64,000 nucleotides of DNA, taken from assembly GCA_021325365.1 (NCBI GenBank), contig JAJPHF010000009.1, positions 1 through 64,000 of the forward strand, written 5' to 3'. The position numbers and the translations under genes were made by a program. A model generated the notes under the pieces. It made no database searches. It was not told the origin of the DNA and worked only from the letters and a program-made list of their open reading frames with translations. The DNA comes from Pseudomonadota bacterium (GTDB taxonomy: Bacteria; Chloroflexota; UBA6077; JAJPHF01). Below, one piece after another: positions 51,901 through 59,973 of this stretch; position 1 is the stretch's first letter; each line of letters opens with the position of its first letter.

Positions 51901-52389
51901 ATGACGCTTTCGCACTTGGACGAGCAGGGCCGCGCGCGCATGGTGGACGTGGGCGCGAAGGCGGAGACGGCCCGCGTGGCGACGGCGCGCGGGCGCGTGC
52001 GGATGCAGCCGGCGACACTGGCGCTGGTGTTGCGCGGCGGGGTGGCGAAGGGCGACGTGATCGCGGTGGCTCGGCTGGCGGGCATCATGGCCGCCAAGCG
52101 GACCGGCGAGCTGATCCCCCTCTGCCATCCGCTCCCGATCACCTCGGTGGACGTGGACGTGACCCCAGACGAGGCCGACGCCGCGCTGGACATCGAGGCG
52201 ACGGCGCGCATCGTGGGGCGGACGGGCGTCGAGATGGAGGCGCTGACGGCGGTGAGCGTGGCGGCGCTGACCATCTACGACATGTGCAAGGCGGTAGATC
52301 GGGGCATGACCATCGAGGCGGTACGGCTCGTACACAAGGCCGGTGGAAAGAGCGGCGAGTACCGGCGGGAGGGCGAGGATGCACCCTGA
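51901..52389 (+). CDS. moaC: Cyclic pyranopterin monophosphate synthase
   Basis: A 162-aa enzyme forming cPMP in Moco synthesis. Conserved stretches: [79 protein letters not shown] with the catalytic Asp-Met-x-Lys, and [11 protein letters not shown]. The ATG follows GGAGGG. It overlaps moaB by 11 nt, so the two are coupled. The radical-SAM partner moaA is not in the window. Confidence 0.96.
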   Translation: MTLSHLDEQGRARMVDVGAKAETARVATARGRVRMQPATLALVLRGGVAKGDVIAVARLAGIMAAKRTGELIPLCHPLPITSVDVDVTPDEADAALDIEATARIVGRTGVEMEALTAVSVAALTIYDMCKAVDRGMTIEAVRLVHKAGGKSGEYRREGEDAP

Positions 52390-52969
52390 GGGCCACCACG
52401 CGCACCACGGCCACGGCGGCAACCAGCCCCACCACACGTCGCCCGAGGCGGTCGCCCAGGAGCGCCCCTACATCGGCGTGGGCATCGTGACGATCAGCGA
52501 CACCGCGTCGCGCGGCGAGCGCGACGACCTGAGCGGCCAGGCGATCAAGGACAACCTGCACCGCTTCGGCGGCACGCTACGGCACTACGAGATCGTGCCC
52601 GACGAGCAGGACATCATCAGCCAGACGCTTATCCACCTGGTAGACGATCTCCACCTCGACCTGGTACTGACGACCGGCGGGACGGGCCTCAGCCCGCGCG
52701 ACCGCACACCACAGGCGACGCTGCCGGTGCTCGACTACGAGGTGCCGGGCCTGGCCGAGGTGATGCGGGCCGAGAGCGCGAAGAAAGCCCCGATGGCGTA
52801 CCTGTCGCGGGCGGTGGCAGGTGTGCGACAGGAATCGCTGATCGTCAACCTGCCCGGCAGCCCCAAGGCGTGCGCGGAGATCGTCGAGGTGCTGGCGCCC
52901 CTCCTGCCGCACGCGATCCAGATCCTGCGTGGCGACGTGGGCGAGCACAAGATCCCGGACCAAGCCTAG
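52379..52969 (+). CDS. moaB: MoaB/Mog-family molybdopterin adenylyltransferase, His-rich N-terminus
   Basis: A 196-aa enzyme of the MogA/MoaB fold that adenylylates molybdopterin before Mo insertion. Core motifs: [40 protein letters not shown] and [19 protein letters not shown]. The first 19 residues are [19 protein letters not shown], with seven His, an unusual possible metal-binding arm. ATG at 52379 overlaps the moaC end, with GGGAGGGCGAGG just before. Confidence 0.93.
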   Translation: MHPEGHHAHHGHGGNQPHHTSPEAVAQERPYIGVGIVTISDTASRGERDDLSGQAIKDNLHRFGGTLRHYEIVPDEQDIISQTLIHLVDDLHLDLVLTTGGTGLSPRDRTPQATLPVLDYEVPGLAEVMRAESAKKAPMAYLSRAVAGVRQESLIVNLPGSPKACAEIVEVLAPLLPHAIQILRGDVGEHKIPDQA

Positions 52970-53041
52970 CGGCGCCTCCGGGCGCGTGAGGCGGGTGCTG
53001 GAAGTCTGACGCAGCCGGACCTACCCTGCCGGTGAGGCAGA

Positions 53042-53731
53042 CTAGGGCGCGCCGCCGCGCGCGACGAGCGCATCGTGCAGCGCCTGGTAGGACGTCACCA
53101 GCTCCGCACGGATCGCGGCGAGGAGCGGGCTGTCCCGCAGCTTGCCCTCGCGAATCCACTGGTCGGAGAGGTCCATCGCCTGGGCGCGGTGCTCGCCGGC
53201 GGGCAGCGCCGCCTCGGCGGGCAGGCCGTACACCTCGGCGTACAGATCGGCCAACGCCTGTGCGAGTGCCGAGTGGTCGGGATATTGGTCGCGGTTGCGG
53301 TGGATAGCCCACCAGTTCACTTCCAGCGCGGCCGCGCGGTCCGGATCGTAGCGGCCGCCCGCCGGCTCGCGCACCATCGTGTAGAACTGGCGCATCAGCT
53401 CCTCGGCCTCGCCGCCCGCGGCGCCGCGATCGGCCCAGACGACCTGCGCGTGTGTGGTGAAGTAGGCGGCCTGGAGCGCTTGCGCCGGCGAGAGCCCGAA
53501 CTGGCCCTGGATCATGTCTAGCATGAGCTGGAGCAGCCGCGCCCACTCACGGTAGTAGTAGGCGGCCCAGGCTTCCTGCTCCAAAGTGCCCAGCCGCACC
53601 GGGTCGAAGCTTTCGAGCGCGGGCACGTCGCTCGTACGCAGCGGCGCCATCGTCGCCGCGCGCACCGCCACGCTCGACGCCACCAGCAGGACCGCCGCGC
53701 TACCCAGCACCACCAGCCGCCGTCTGGCCAT
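53042..53731 (-). CDS. Exported helical protein of unknown function
   Basis: A 229-aa protein with an N-terminal signal or anchor (LVVLGSAAVLLVASSVAVRA). The rest is helical and rich in Tyr/Trp (LEQEAWAAYYYREWARLLQL, NWWAIHRNRDQYPDHSALAQ, DLYAEVYGLPAEAALPAGEH). I recognise no family. It converges on moaB; the next minus-strand gene upstream is the sugar-dehydrogenase-type propeller, separated by a GC repeat. Confidence 0.72.
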   Translation of the reverse strand: MARRRLVVLGSAAVLLVASSVAVRAATMAPLRTSDVPALESFDPVRLGTLEQEAWAAYYYREWARLLQLMLDMIQGQFGLSPAQALQAAYFTTHAQVVWADRGAAGGEAEELMRQFYTMVREPAGGRYDPDRAAALEVNWWAIHRNRDQYPDHSALAQALADLYAEVYGLPAEAALPAGEHRAQAMDLSDQWIREGKLRDSPLLAAIRAELVTSYQALHDALVARGGAP

Positions 53732-53794
53732 CGCGCTCCCTCCCGGTTGCTGTTGTCGCCCATGATAACGCGCCGGCGGCGGGCCCGGATCACT

Positions 53795-53853
53795 CCGGGG
53801 AACCTAACCCGCCCTGCCCCCCCTTCCCTTCGAAGGAAGGGGGGGCAGGGCGG
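53795..53853. repeat. GC-rich palindromic intergenic repeat (copy 2)
   Basis: CCGGGGAACCTAACCC, then CCCCCCTTCCCTTCGAAGGA, then GGGGGGCAGGGCGG. It is almost the same element as at 6459. Confidence 0.75.
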
Positions 53854-53925
53854 AGCCGGTATGCCCCCGCTCCCGATGGGGAGAGCGCGGCTCGCAACAT
53901 TCCGCGTCGCAGGTTGGGGGTGCGG

Positions 53926-55170
53926 TCAGCGGCTGAAGCGGTAGATCGCGCCGGCGGTGTCGTCGGAGACGTAGAGGCTGCCGTCGGGGCCCACGACGAC
54001 GCCGGCGACGCGTCCCCAGCGCGTGTCGCTGCTGATGCCCAGCTGCCAGCCGGTGGCGAAGTTCTCCACCTCCGCGTTGCCGTCGGGATGGAGCAGGATG
54101 TGTGCGAGGTGCGGTGGCACGGGCACCGAGCGGTTCCACGAGCCGTGGAGCGCGACGACGACGTCGTTGGCGTCTGGGTAGAACGCCAGGCCGAGCGGGG
54201 CGGCATGAGCCTGCATCTCGGCGCGGGGCGCAGCCACGCCGTCGCAGGCGCCGGGGCCGCCGAACTCCGGATCGACGATGCGGCCGGCGTGGCAGCGCGG
54301 CCAGCCGAAGTCGTCGCCCTCGCGTACCAGGTTCAGCGTCTCGGGCGGCACGTCGTCGCCCAGGTAGTCGCGGCCATTGTTGGTGGCCCACAGCTCGTCG
54401 GTGCCGGGGCGCCAGGTGAAACCGACGGCGTTGCGCAGGCCTTTGGCAAAAATCTGCTCGCCGCTACCATCGGGCTCGTAGCGCAGGATGGCGGCGCGGC
54501 GCGGGTCGCGTTCGAGGCAGACGTTGCAGCTCGAGCCCACTGAGACGTACATGCCGCCGTCTGGCCCGAAGCCTAGCGTGCGCGTGAAGTGGCCAGCGCC
54601 GCTGGGAATTCCTTCGACCACGCTCTCCCGCTGCGGCCGCGCCAGGTCGTCGGCCGTGCCGCGCAGCCGCACGACGCCATCGGTGTCGGCCACGTACAAC
54701 CAGCCGTCGCGGAACGCCAGGCCGTGCGGCCGGTTCAGACCCGTGTGAACGGTGACGACCGCGTCGGCCACGCCGTCGCCGTCGCGGTCCGGCAGCGCTA
54801 CCACCGAGCCGTCGCTGGTCTGGGTGACGTGCAGCACGCCGTTGTCGTCGAAGGCCATCATGCGGGGGTTGGTCAGCCCCGAGGCGAAGAGCTGGGCGCG
54901 GAAGCCGGCGGGCAGGTTCAGGTTGCGAGGTTGATCGAACGGCGCGGCGTGGGTGCCCGGCGGGATCTCCAGGGACGTGGGCACGAGCGCGCCGAATGCT
55001 TGGGGCGACGCTGCGGCCGATGCCGCAGCGTGTGCCGCGTTCGACGGACCCGCGGCGGCGGGCGGTGCGCTGGCTGGCTGCCTGCCGTCTAGGGCGGACC
55101 CGGCCGGGCCGGGCGTACACGCGGCCAGCAAGAGGACGGCGATCAGGGGGGACAAGCCAGGACGTCTCAT
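53926..55170 (-). CDS. PQQ-type sugar dehydrogenase-like beta-propeller lipoprotein
   Basis: A 414-aa exported six-bladed propeller of the soluble glucose/sorbosone dehydrogenase family. The N-terminus has a lipoprotein-type signal (LIAVLLLAAC), then a disordered Ala/Pro stretch to about residue 65. Blades show PRMMAFDDNGVLHVTQTSDG, GLNRPHGLAFRDGWLYVADT, GLRNAVGFTWRPGTDELWAT and PLGLAFYPDANDVVVALHGS. Family enzymes oxidise sugars with PQQ, but the cofactor ligands cannot be confirmed here. ATG at 55170 follows GGAGGCGG; TACACT at 55199-55204 on the minus strand is a plausible -10. Confidence 0.85.
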   Translation of the reverse strand: MRRPGLSPLIAVLLLAACTPGPAGSALDGRQPASAPPAAAGPSNAAHAAASAAASPQAFGALVPTSLEIPPGTHAAPFDQPRNLNLPAGFRAQLFASGLTNPRMMAFDDNGVLHVTQTSDGSVVALPDRDGDGVADAVVTVHTGLNRPHGLAFRDGWLYVADTDGVVRLRGTADDLARPQRESVVEGIPSGAGHFTRTLGFGPDGGMYVSVGSSCNVCLERDPRRAAILRYEPDGSGEQIFAKGLRNAVGFTWRPGTDELWATNNGRDYLGDDVPPETLNLVREGDDFGWPRCHAGRIVDPEFGGPGACDGVAAPRAEMQAHAAPLGLAFYPDANDVVVALHGSWNRSVPVPPHLAHILLHPDGNAEVENFATGWQLGISSDTRWGRVAGVVVGPDGSLYVSDDTAGAIYRFSR

Positions 55171-55356
55171 AGGGCACCGCCTCCGCATGCTCTGTGAGGA
55201 GTGTAGCAAACGGTAGCGCGGCACTCAGGGGTTGCGCCGCTGCCCCCATCTTCGGGGCACAATTCGCACCTGTCAGACGGCTTGGGCCGCACGGCGCAGC
55301 CCCACGCTGCGCGGCAACGGTAAGATGTGTATGGCTCGATGGCCAGGAGGCTCGTG

Positions 55357-55917
55357 ATGGCAAGCACCGGGCAAGCGCTGACCCTCGAACAGTTCCTAGA
55401 GCTACCGGAGCAGAAGCCGGCGCTCGAATACGTCGCGGGGGCGGTGCGACAGAAAGTGTCGCCGGAGATACCGCACAGCTTCCTGCAGAAGATCCTGTGC
55501 CAATGGATAGACGCGGCCGCGCTGCCGCGTAAGCTAGCTGTCTCGGCGCCTGAGCTGCGTACCATCTTTGGGGGCGCGGTCCACGTTCCTGACGTGGTAG
55601 TCTGCTTATGGGGGCGTATTCCACGTGATGCCTCGGAGCGGGCCGGCGGGCCGCTGCGCGAGCCGCCGCTCGTTGCCGTGGAGATCGCGTCGCCAGAGCA
55701 GAGCCGCCGGCAGCTACGCGACGACTGCGAGTGGTACGTGGCGAACGGCGTGGCGCTGGCGCTCCTGCTCGATCCGGATGACGAGTCGATTCTCGTCTAT
55801 CGTCCCAACACCGCGGCGGTGCGGCTCCGGGGAACCGACCTCGTCGACTTCGGCGACGAGCTACCCGGCTTCCACTTCGTCGTCGGCGAGCTATTCGCGG
55901 CGGCTCGACTCGACTGA
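55357..55917 (+). CDS. Uma2-family (DUF820) putative PD-(D/E)XK endonuclease
   Basis: A 186-aa protein of the DUF820/Uma2 group, often abundant in Chloroflexota and cyanobacteria. Core: VPDVVVCLWGR (conserved PD), PPLVAVEIASPEQS (catalytic Glu segment) and YVANGVALALLLDPDDESIL. The usual Lys following the SP motif (KxxxY) is replaced here (RDDCEWY), so activity is uncertain. ATG at 55357 has AGGAGG 6 nt upstream. It stands alone and converges on the methionine-synthesis gene. Confidence 0.82.
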   Translation: MASTGQALTLEQFLELPEQKPALEYVAGAVRQKVSPEIPHSFLQKILCQWIDAAALPRKLAVSAPELRTIFGGAVHVPDVVVCLWGRIPRDASERAGGPLREPPLVAVEIASPEQSRRQLRDDCEWYVANGVALALLLDPDDESILVYRPNTAAVRLRGTDLVDFGDELPGFHFVVGELFAAARLD

Positions 55918-55974
55918 CGGCAGGAGCCAAGGCCGTGCGCAGGGGAGCACGTCGCCGTACTGCCGCGCACTTGT

Positions 55975-57837
55975 CTAGCTGGACTGCGTCTCTGCCGAGG
56001 CTACGCCGGCCTGGCGTAGCAGCTCGACAAGGCTCTCCGCGCGGCCGTTGGGCGGCACGAGGTAGGCGCCGGCGACGCGCTCGTGGGCGGCCGCCAGCAG
56101 CGCGGCGGCGAGGCGCCTGCCCTCGGCCGCCGCGCGCGTACCCGCACGGCGCAGCCGGTCGCGCACCGCGTCGGGCACCAGCATCCCCGGCACCTCGTTG
56201 TGCAGAAATTCGGCGTGGCGACTGCTCTCCAGCGGCAGCACGCCGACGACCAGCGGCACGGCGAGTGGACCGAGATCCCGCAGCAGGGCGTCGAGCTGGT
56301 CCACGGCGAACAGCGGCGGCGCCAGCACGAACTGCGCGCCGGCCTCCAGCTTGCGCTGGAGCTGCTCGCGCGCCGCGGCCGGATCGCCGGTGACCGCGAC
56401 CGTGCAGCCGACATGGAAGGCGGTCGGCTCGGCCAGCGGCGAGCCCGCCCAGTCCTCGCCGCGGTTCATGCGCGCCAGGATCTCGATCAACCCCGCAGCG
56501 TCCACATCCCAGACACCGGCCGCGTGAGGATAAGTGCCGATGCGCAGTGGGTCGCCGGTCGTCGCCAGCACGTCGCGGATGCCGAGCGCGTGCGCGCCGA
56601 GCAGGTCGGCCTGGAGCGCCAGCAGGTTGCGGTCGCGCGTCGTGCAGTGCAGCAGCACGTCGAGCGTCCGCTGCGCGCGCAGGTGGACGGCCAGCGCCAG
56701 GCTGCTGAGCCGGCCGCGTGGCGAAGGCGGGTCTGGCACGTTCACGCAGTCGACGCCGGCCGCTACGAGCGCGTCGGCGGTGGCCAGGAGATCGGCGAGG
56801 GACTGGCCGGCCGGGGGCTCTAGCTCGGCGGCGAGCACAAATGGGCCTGAGGCTAGCCGCCGCTGCAAAGGGGTCGGCTCGGGCCGCGCCGCTAAAGCGC
56901 CGGACGCTCGGCTCGGCGTGGGCGGGGCCGGCACGACGACGCGCGGCCGGGCGCGCTCGGTGGCCAGCGCCGCGCTCATCGCCCGCGTGTGCTCAGGCGT
57001 TGTGCCACAGCACCCGCCGATGAGCCGCGCGCCCGCTGCGACGAAACGCTTCGCGTAGTCGGCCAAGTACTGCGGCGTGGACAGGTAGAAGATGCGTCCG
57101 CCGACGCGTCCCGGGAAGCCGGCGTTGGGCTGCGCGACCAGGGGCGTGCGAGCTACGGCCGCCATGCCGCCGAGCACGTCCAGCGCTACCTGCGGCCCCA
57201 CGCCGCAGTTCACGCCCAGCACATCCACCCCCAGCGCCTCCAGCGTGCGCGCCACCTCCTCGGGGCTCTCGCCGGTGGGCGTGCGGCCGTCGGCGGTGAA
57301 GCTCATCTGCGCGACGAGGGGCAGGTCGCAGACGGCGCGGGCGGCGATGATCGCCTCGCGCAGCTCGCGCAGGTCCGAGAACGTCTCGAGCAGCAGCACG
57401 TCGGCGCCCGCCTCGGCGAGCGCCGCGGCCTGCGCGGCGAAGGCGGCGCGGGCGTCGCTCAGGCCGATGGCGCCGACTGGCTCCAGCGGCTGACCGACCG
57501 GGCCTATCGCGCCGGCCACGTAGGCCTGGGGCGCGACTTCGGCGCGGGCGGCGGCGGCCAGGCGCACGCCTTTGGCGTTCAGCTCGGCGGCGCGCGCCTC
57601 CTGGCCGTATACTGCCAGGCGCAGACGGTTCGCGCCGAAGGTGTTCGACTCGATCAGCTCGGCACCCGCGGCCAGATACTCGCGGTGCAGGCGCTCGATG
57701 AGGGTGGGCTGGGTGACGTTCAGCTCGTCGAAGCCGCGTTCGTAGGGCACGCCGCGCTCGTACAGCAGCGTGCCGAGCGCGCCGTCGGCGAGCAGCGGCG
57801 CGCGCTGTAATCGGTCGCGGAAGGGAATGCGGGCCAT
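55975..57837 (-). CDS. yitJ: Fused homocysteine S-methyltransferase / methylenetetrahydrofolate reductase
   Basis: A 620-aa bifunctional protein. Residues 1-305 are a Zn-dependent homocysteine methyltransferase: DGALGTLLYERGVPYERGFD, GVNCGVGPQVALDVLG and RLIGGCCGTTPEHTRAM carry the three Zn Cys. Residues 325-610 are a MetF-like flavin barrel: FVLAAELEPPAGQSLADLLA, VLLHCTTRDRNLLALQADLL, IRDVLATTGDPLRIG. Together they convert methylene-THF to methyl-THF and make methionine. The nearest named relative is B. subtilis YitJ. It is divergent from a LysR regulator; TTGGCT-N18-TACCAT lies upstream on the minus strand. Confidence 0.93.
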   Translation of the reverse strand: MARIPFRDRLQRAPLLADGALGTLLYERGVPYERGFDELNVTQPTLIERLHREYLAAGAELIESNTFGANRLRLAVYGQEARAAELNAKGVRLAAAARAEVAPQAYVAGAIGPVGQPLEPVGAIGLSDARAAFAAQAAALAEAGADVLLLETFSDLRELREAIIAARAVCDLPLVAQMSFTADGRTPTGESPEEVARTLEALGVDVLGVNCGVGPQVALDVLGGMAAVARTPLVAQPNAGFPGRVGGRIFYLSTPQYLADYAKRFVAAGARLIGGCCGTTPEHTRAMSAALATERARPRVVVPAPPTPSRASGALAARPEPTPLQRRLASGPFVLAAELEPPAGQSLADLLATADALVAAGVDCVNVPDPPSPRGRLSSLALAVHLRAQRTLDVLLHCTTRDRNLLALQADLLGAHALGIRDVLATTGDPLRIGTYPHAAGVWDVDAAGLIEILARMNRGEDWAGSPLAEPTAFHVGCTVAVTGDPAAAREQLQRKLEAGAQFVLAPPLFAVDQLDALLRDLGPLAVPLVVGVLPLESSRHAEFLHNEVPGMLVPDAVRDRLRRAGTRAAAEGRRLAAALLAAAHERVAGAYLVPPNGRAESLVELLRQAGVASAETQSS

Positions 57838-57880
57838 GCTCTCCCCTGTTCTCGGCCGTCACTGAATGGTAGCCTGCACT

Positions 57881-57895
57881 TTGCCATAAAGCCAA
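57881..57895. promoter_or_regulatory. LysR-type operator-like palindrome
   Basis: TTGCCATAAAGCCAA is a partial inverted repeat containing T-N11-A, the LysR-box pattern. It lies in the 93-nt gap between the divergent LysR and methionine genes and overlaps the presumed minus-strand promoter. Confidence 0.5.
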
Positions 57896-57918
57896 TAGCG
57901 CGGCTGCTAGCTAGTCGC

Positions 57919-57930
57919 TACAATCAGCTT
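57919..57930 (+). promoter_or_regulatory. Promoter -10 giving a probably leaderless lysR mRNA
   Basis: TACAAT at 57919-57924, exactly 6 nt before the ATG at 57931, with no Shine-Dalgarno. Confidence 0.5.
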
Positions 57931-58863
57931 ATGGACGAGGCGCCGATAACGCTGTACAAGCTGCGCGTGCTCTGTGAAGTGGTCGAGCGGCAAAGCTTCA
58001 CGCTCGCGGCCGAGCACCTGTTCACGACCCAGCCCGCCCTCAGCGTCCACATGCGCAGCCTGGAGCAATTCTTCGGCACCCGCCTGCTCTACCGCGAGGG
58101 ACGCCGCAGCCTGCCCACCGAGGCGGGCGAGGCCGTTTATCGCTACGCGCGTAGCGTGCTGCACGAGACGGAGCAGGTGCGCGCGCTGATCAGCGAGCTG
58201 CGCGACGCGCAGACGGGGCGTATCGCCATCGGCGCCACGCCCACCGTCGGCAGCTACGTGCTGCCGCAGTTGATCAGCCGCTTCAAGCAGCGCAACTCGC
58301 GCGCCGATCTGGTGTTGCGGGTGGCGCCCGCGCCAACGCTGCGCGACGAGACGCTGGCGGGGCAACACGACTTCGCGCTCGTCGAGGCGGGGCCGCTGCC
58401 CGAGGGGCTGGCGGCCGAGCCGTTGCGGCGCGAGGAGCTGGTAATGGTGGCTCATCCGGACCACCCGCTCGCCAGCCATGCCGCGGTGTCGTGGGCGGAG
58501 GTGCGCGGCCAGCCGTTCGTGCTGGGGCCGCCCGGGGCCGCGGCGCGGGCGCAGCTAGAGCGGCAGATGGCCGACGAGGCGCGGGGCTGGCAGGTGGTGC
58601 TGGAACTGGAGCAGGCCGAGGCGATCAAGCGCGCGGTGCAGGCGGGCATGGGGCTGGCCGTGCTGTTCCGCTGCGAGGTAGCCCAGGAGCTGGGGTTGGG
58701 GCTGCTACGCGAGGTGCGGGTGCCGACCGCCGGCCTGGCCCACGAGTTTGTGCTCGTCTATCGGCCGCACAAGTACTTCTCGCCGATGACCGCGCGGTTC
58801 CTCGATTTTCTCCGCACTGCCGCGGGCAACTTACCTGCCCCCGCGCCGAGCCTGGCGCACTAA
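57931..58863 (+). CDS. LysR-family transcriptional regulator
   Basis: A 310-aa regulator. The N-terminal winged helix reads LRVLCEVVERQSFTLAAEHL, then FTTQPALSVHMRSLEQFFGT with the recognition helix. The effector-binding half (92-300) has TGRIAIGATPTVGSYVLPQL and AIKRAVQAGMGLAVLFRCEV. The C-terminus resembles CysB/CbbR-type regulators. It is divergent from the homocysteine methyltransferase/MTHFR gene, so it is the natural candidate to control it, perhaps sensing a sulfur or methionine metabolite (inference). Leaderless start. Confidence 0.92.
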   Translation: MDEAPITLYKLRVLCEVVERQSFTLAAEHLFTTQPALSVHMRSLEQFFGTRLLYREGRRSLPTEAGEAVYRYARSVLHETEQVRALISELRDAQTGRIAIGATPTVGSYVLPQLISRFKQRNSRADLVLRVAPAPTLRDETLAGQHDFALVEAGPLPEGLAAEPLRREELVMVAHPDHPLASHAAVSWAEVRGQPFVLGPPGAAARAQLERQMADEARGWQVVLELEQAEAIKRAVQAGMGLAVLFRCEVAQELGLGLLREVRVPTAGLAHEFVLVYRPHKYFSPMTARFLDFLRTAAGNLPAPAPSLAH

Positions 58864-58910
58864 GCGTGTGGCCTCGGGGTCGAAGGTCTTTCCCACCCCG
58901 GGGAGCCAGC

Positions 58911-59855
58911 CTAGCGCGAGCGCCCGGTGCCGGTCGCCACGGGGAAGTTCGAGAAGTTGAAGCTCGGCACGCTAGTGAGCTGGTTGAGCAGTTGATTCTG
59001 AAGCTGCTGGGCGGCGACCGCGTTCGCGAAGCCGGCCTGCGCCGCTGCAAAGCTGGCCGCGATGCCCTGGCCGGCCATCATCGCCGACGCCTGCTGCATC
59101 TGGAGCACTTGCTGCTGTTGTTGCTGGGCCTGCTGGGTCTCTGGGTTGGCCGGCTGCTGGCTCTGCTGCCCGCTTATTGGGGTTGGCGACGAGGGCGGTT
59201 GCCCGGGCTGGACGAAAGTCTCCTCGCCCGGCTGGAGGATTACCTCGGTCGCGCCCGCGTCCTTCCCCTGTACGCGCACCGTGCCGCCCGTATTGTCCGG
59301 CACGTTCGAGACGCGCGTCGTGCCGTCGAACCCCACCTGGACCTGAGGGGTGGTGCCGCGCACGAACGCGGTGGCCGCGGGCGTTTCGATCTCGAAGCTG
59401 GCGGCAGGATCAGCCAGGTGTACCACGCGGTTCACGGTGGTGCCGGCCGACTGGAAGAGCCGGGTGACGATGTTGCCGTCGGGGCTGTGCTCTAGCCGCT
59501 GGACCAGCAGGCCCGTGTCGGCGCCGATCTCGGTCACCGTACCCTCGAAGTAGATGAGCCGCGCGCTGGCCCCCGAACCGGTCCGGACGCGGTCGCCAGC
59601 CGCCACGGTTTGCCGGGCCGGCACGGACTGCCAGGCATCGCTGCCGCCCGGCGACCACTGCACCTCGGGCTGGCGTGTCTCCAGGGTCGCCTGGTCGGTC
59701 ACCGCGTCCTGGGCGAGCACGGCGGGAACTCCCCCGGCAGTCGTCCAGCCCGAGGCCGCCGGCACGAGGAGCGACGGCGTGGCCAGCGTGGCGAGCAGCG
59801 CGAGCGCGCAGCTCACGCGGAGCTGGCGGGCGGAGAGCCAGAGTCGCGGCAGCAT
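58911..59855 (-). CDS. Secreted FecR-domain protein with Gln-rich tail
   Basis: A 314-aa exported protein from the ATG at 59855 (AGGAGA 7 nt upstream). Signal peptide RVSCALALLATLATPSLLVP, then a FecR-like domain (WQSVPARQTVAAGDRVRTGS, SARLIYFEGTVTEIGADTGL, FEIETPAATAFVRGTTPQVQ). The last 100 residues include a Gln-rich segment (TQQAQQQQQQVLQMQQ) and a helical region. There is no sigma factor nearby. It is the second FecR-like protein in the window (see 31531), here without a membrane helix. Confidence 0.78.
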   Translation of the reverse strand: MLPRLWLSARQLRVSCALALLATLATPSLLVPAASGWTTAGGVPAVLAQDAVTDQATLETRQPEVQWSPGGSDAWQSVPARQTVAAGDRVRTGSGASARLIYFEGTVTEIGADTGLLVQRLEHSPDGNIVTRLFQSAGTTVNRVVHLADPAASFEIETPAATAFVRGTTPQVQVGFDGTTRVSNVPDNTGGTVRVQGKDAGATEVILQPGEETFVQPGQPPSSPTPISGQQSQQPANPETQQAQQQQQQVLQMQQASAMMAGQGIAASFAAAQAGFANAVAAQQLQNQLLNQLTSVPSFNFSNFPVATGTGRSR

Positions 59856-59973
59856 GGCAGTCTCCTGAGCCAATAGGCCCAATCCTCTACAACACAGCAA
59901 ACGGATGCCCCTCGTGAACGTTACAGCCGCCCGGGCGAATTGGCTTGCGGGCAGCGGTATTGTGACGCAGTGG

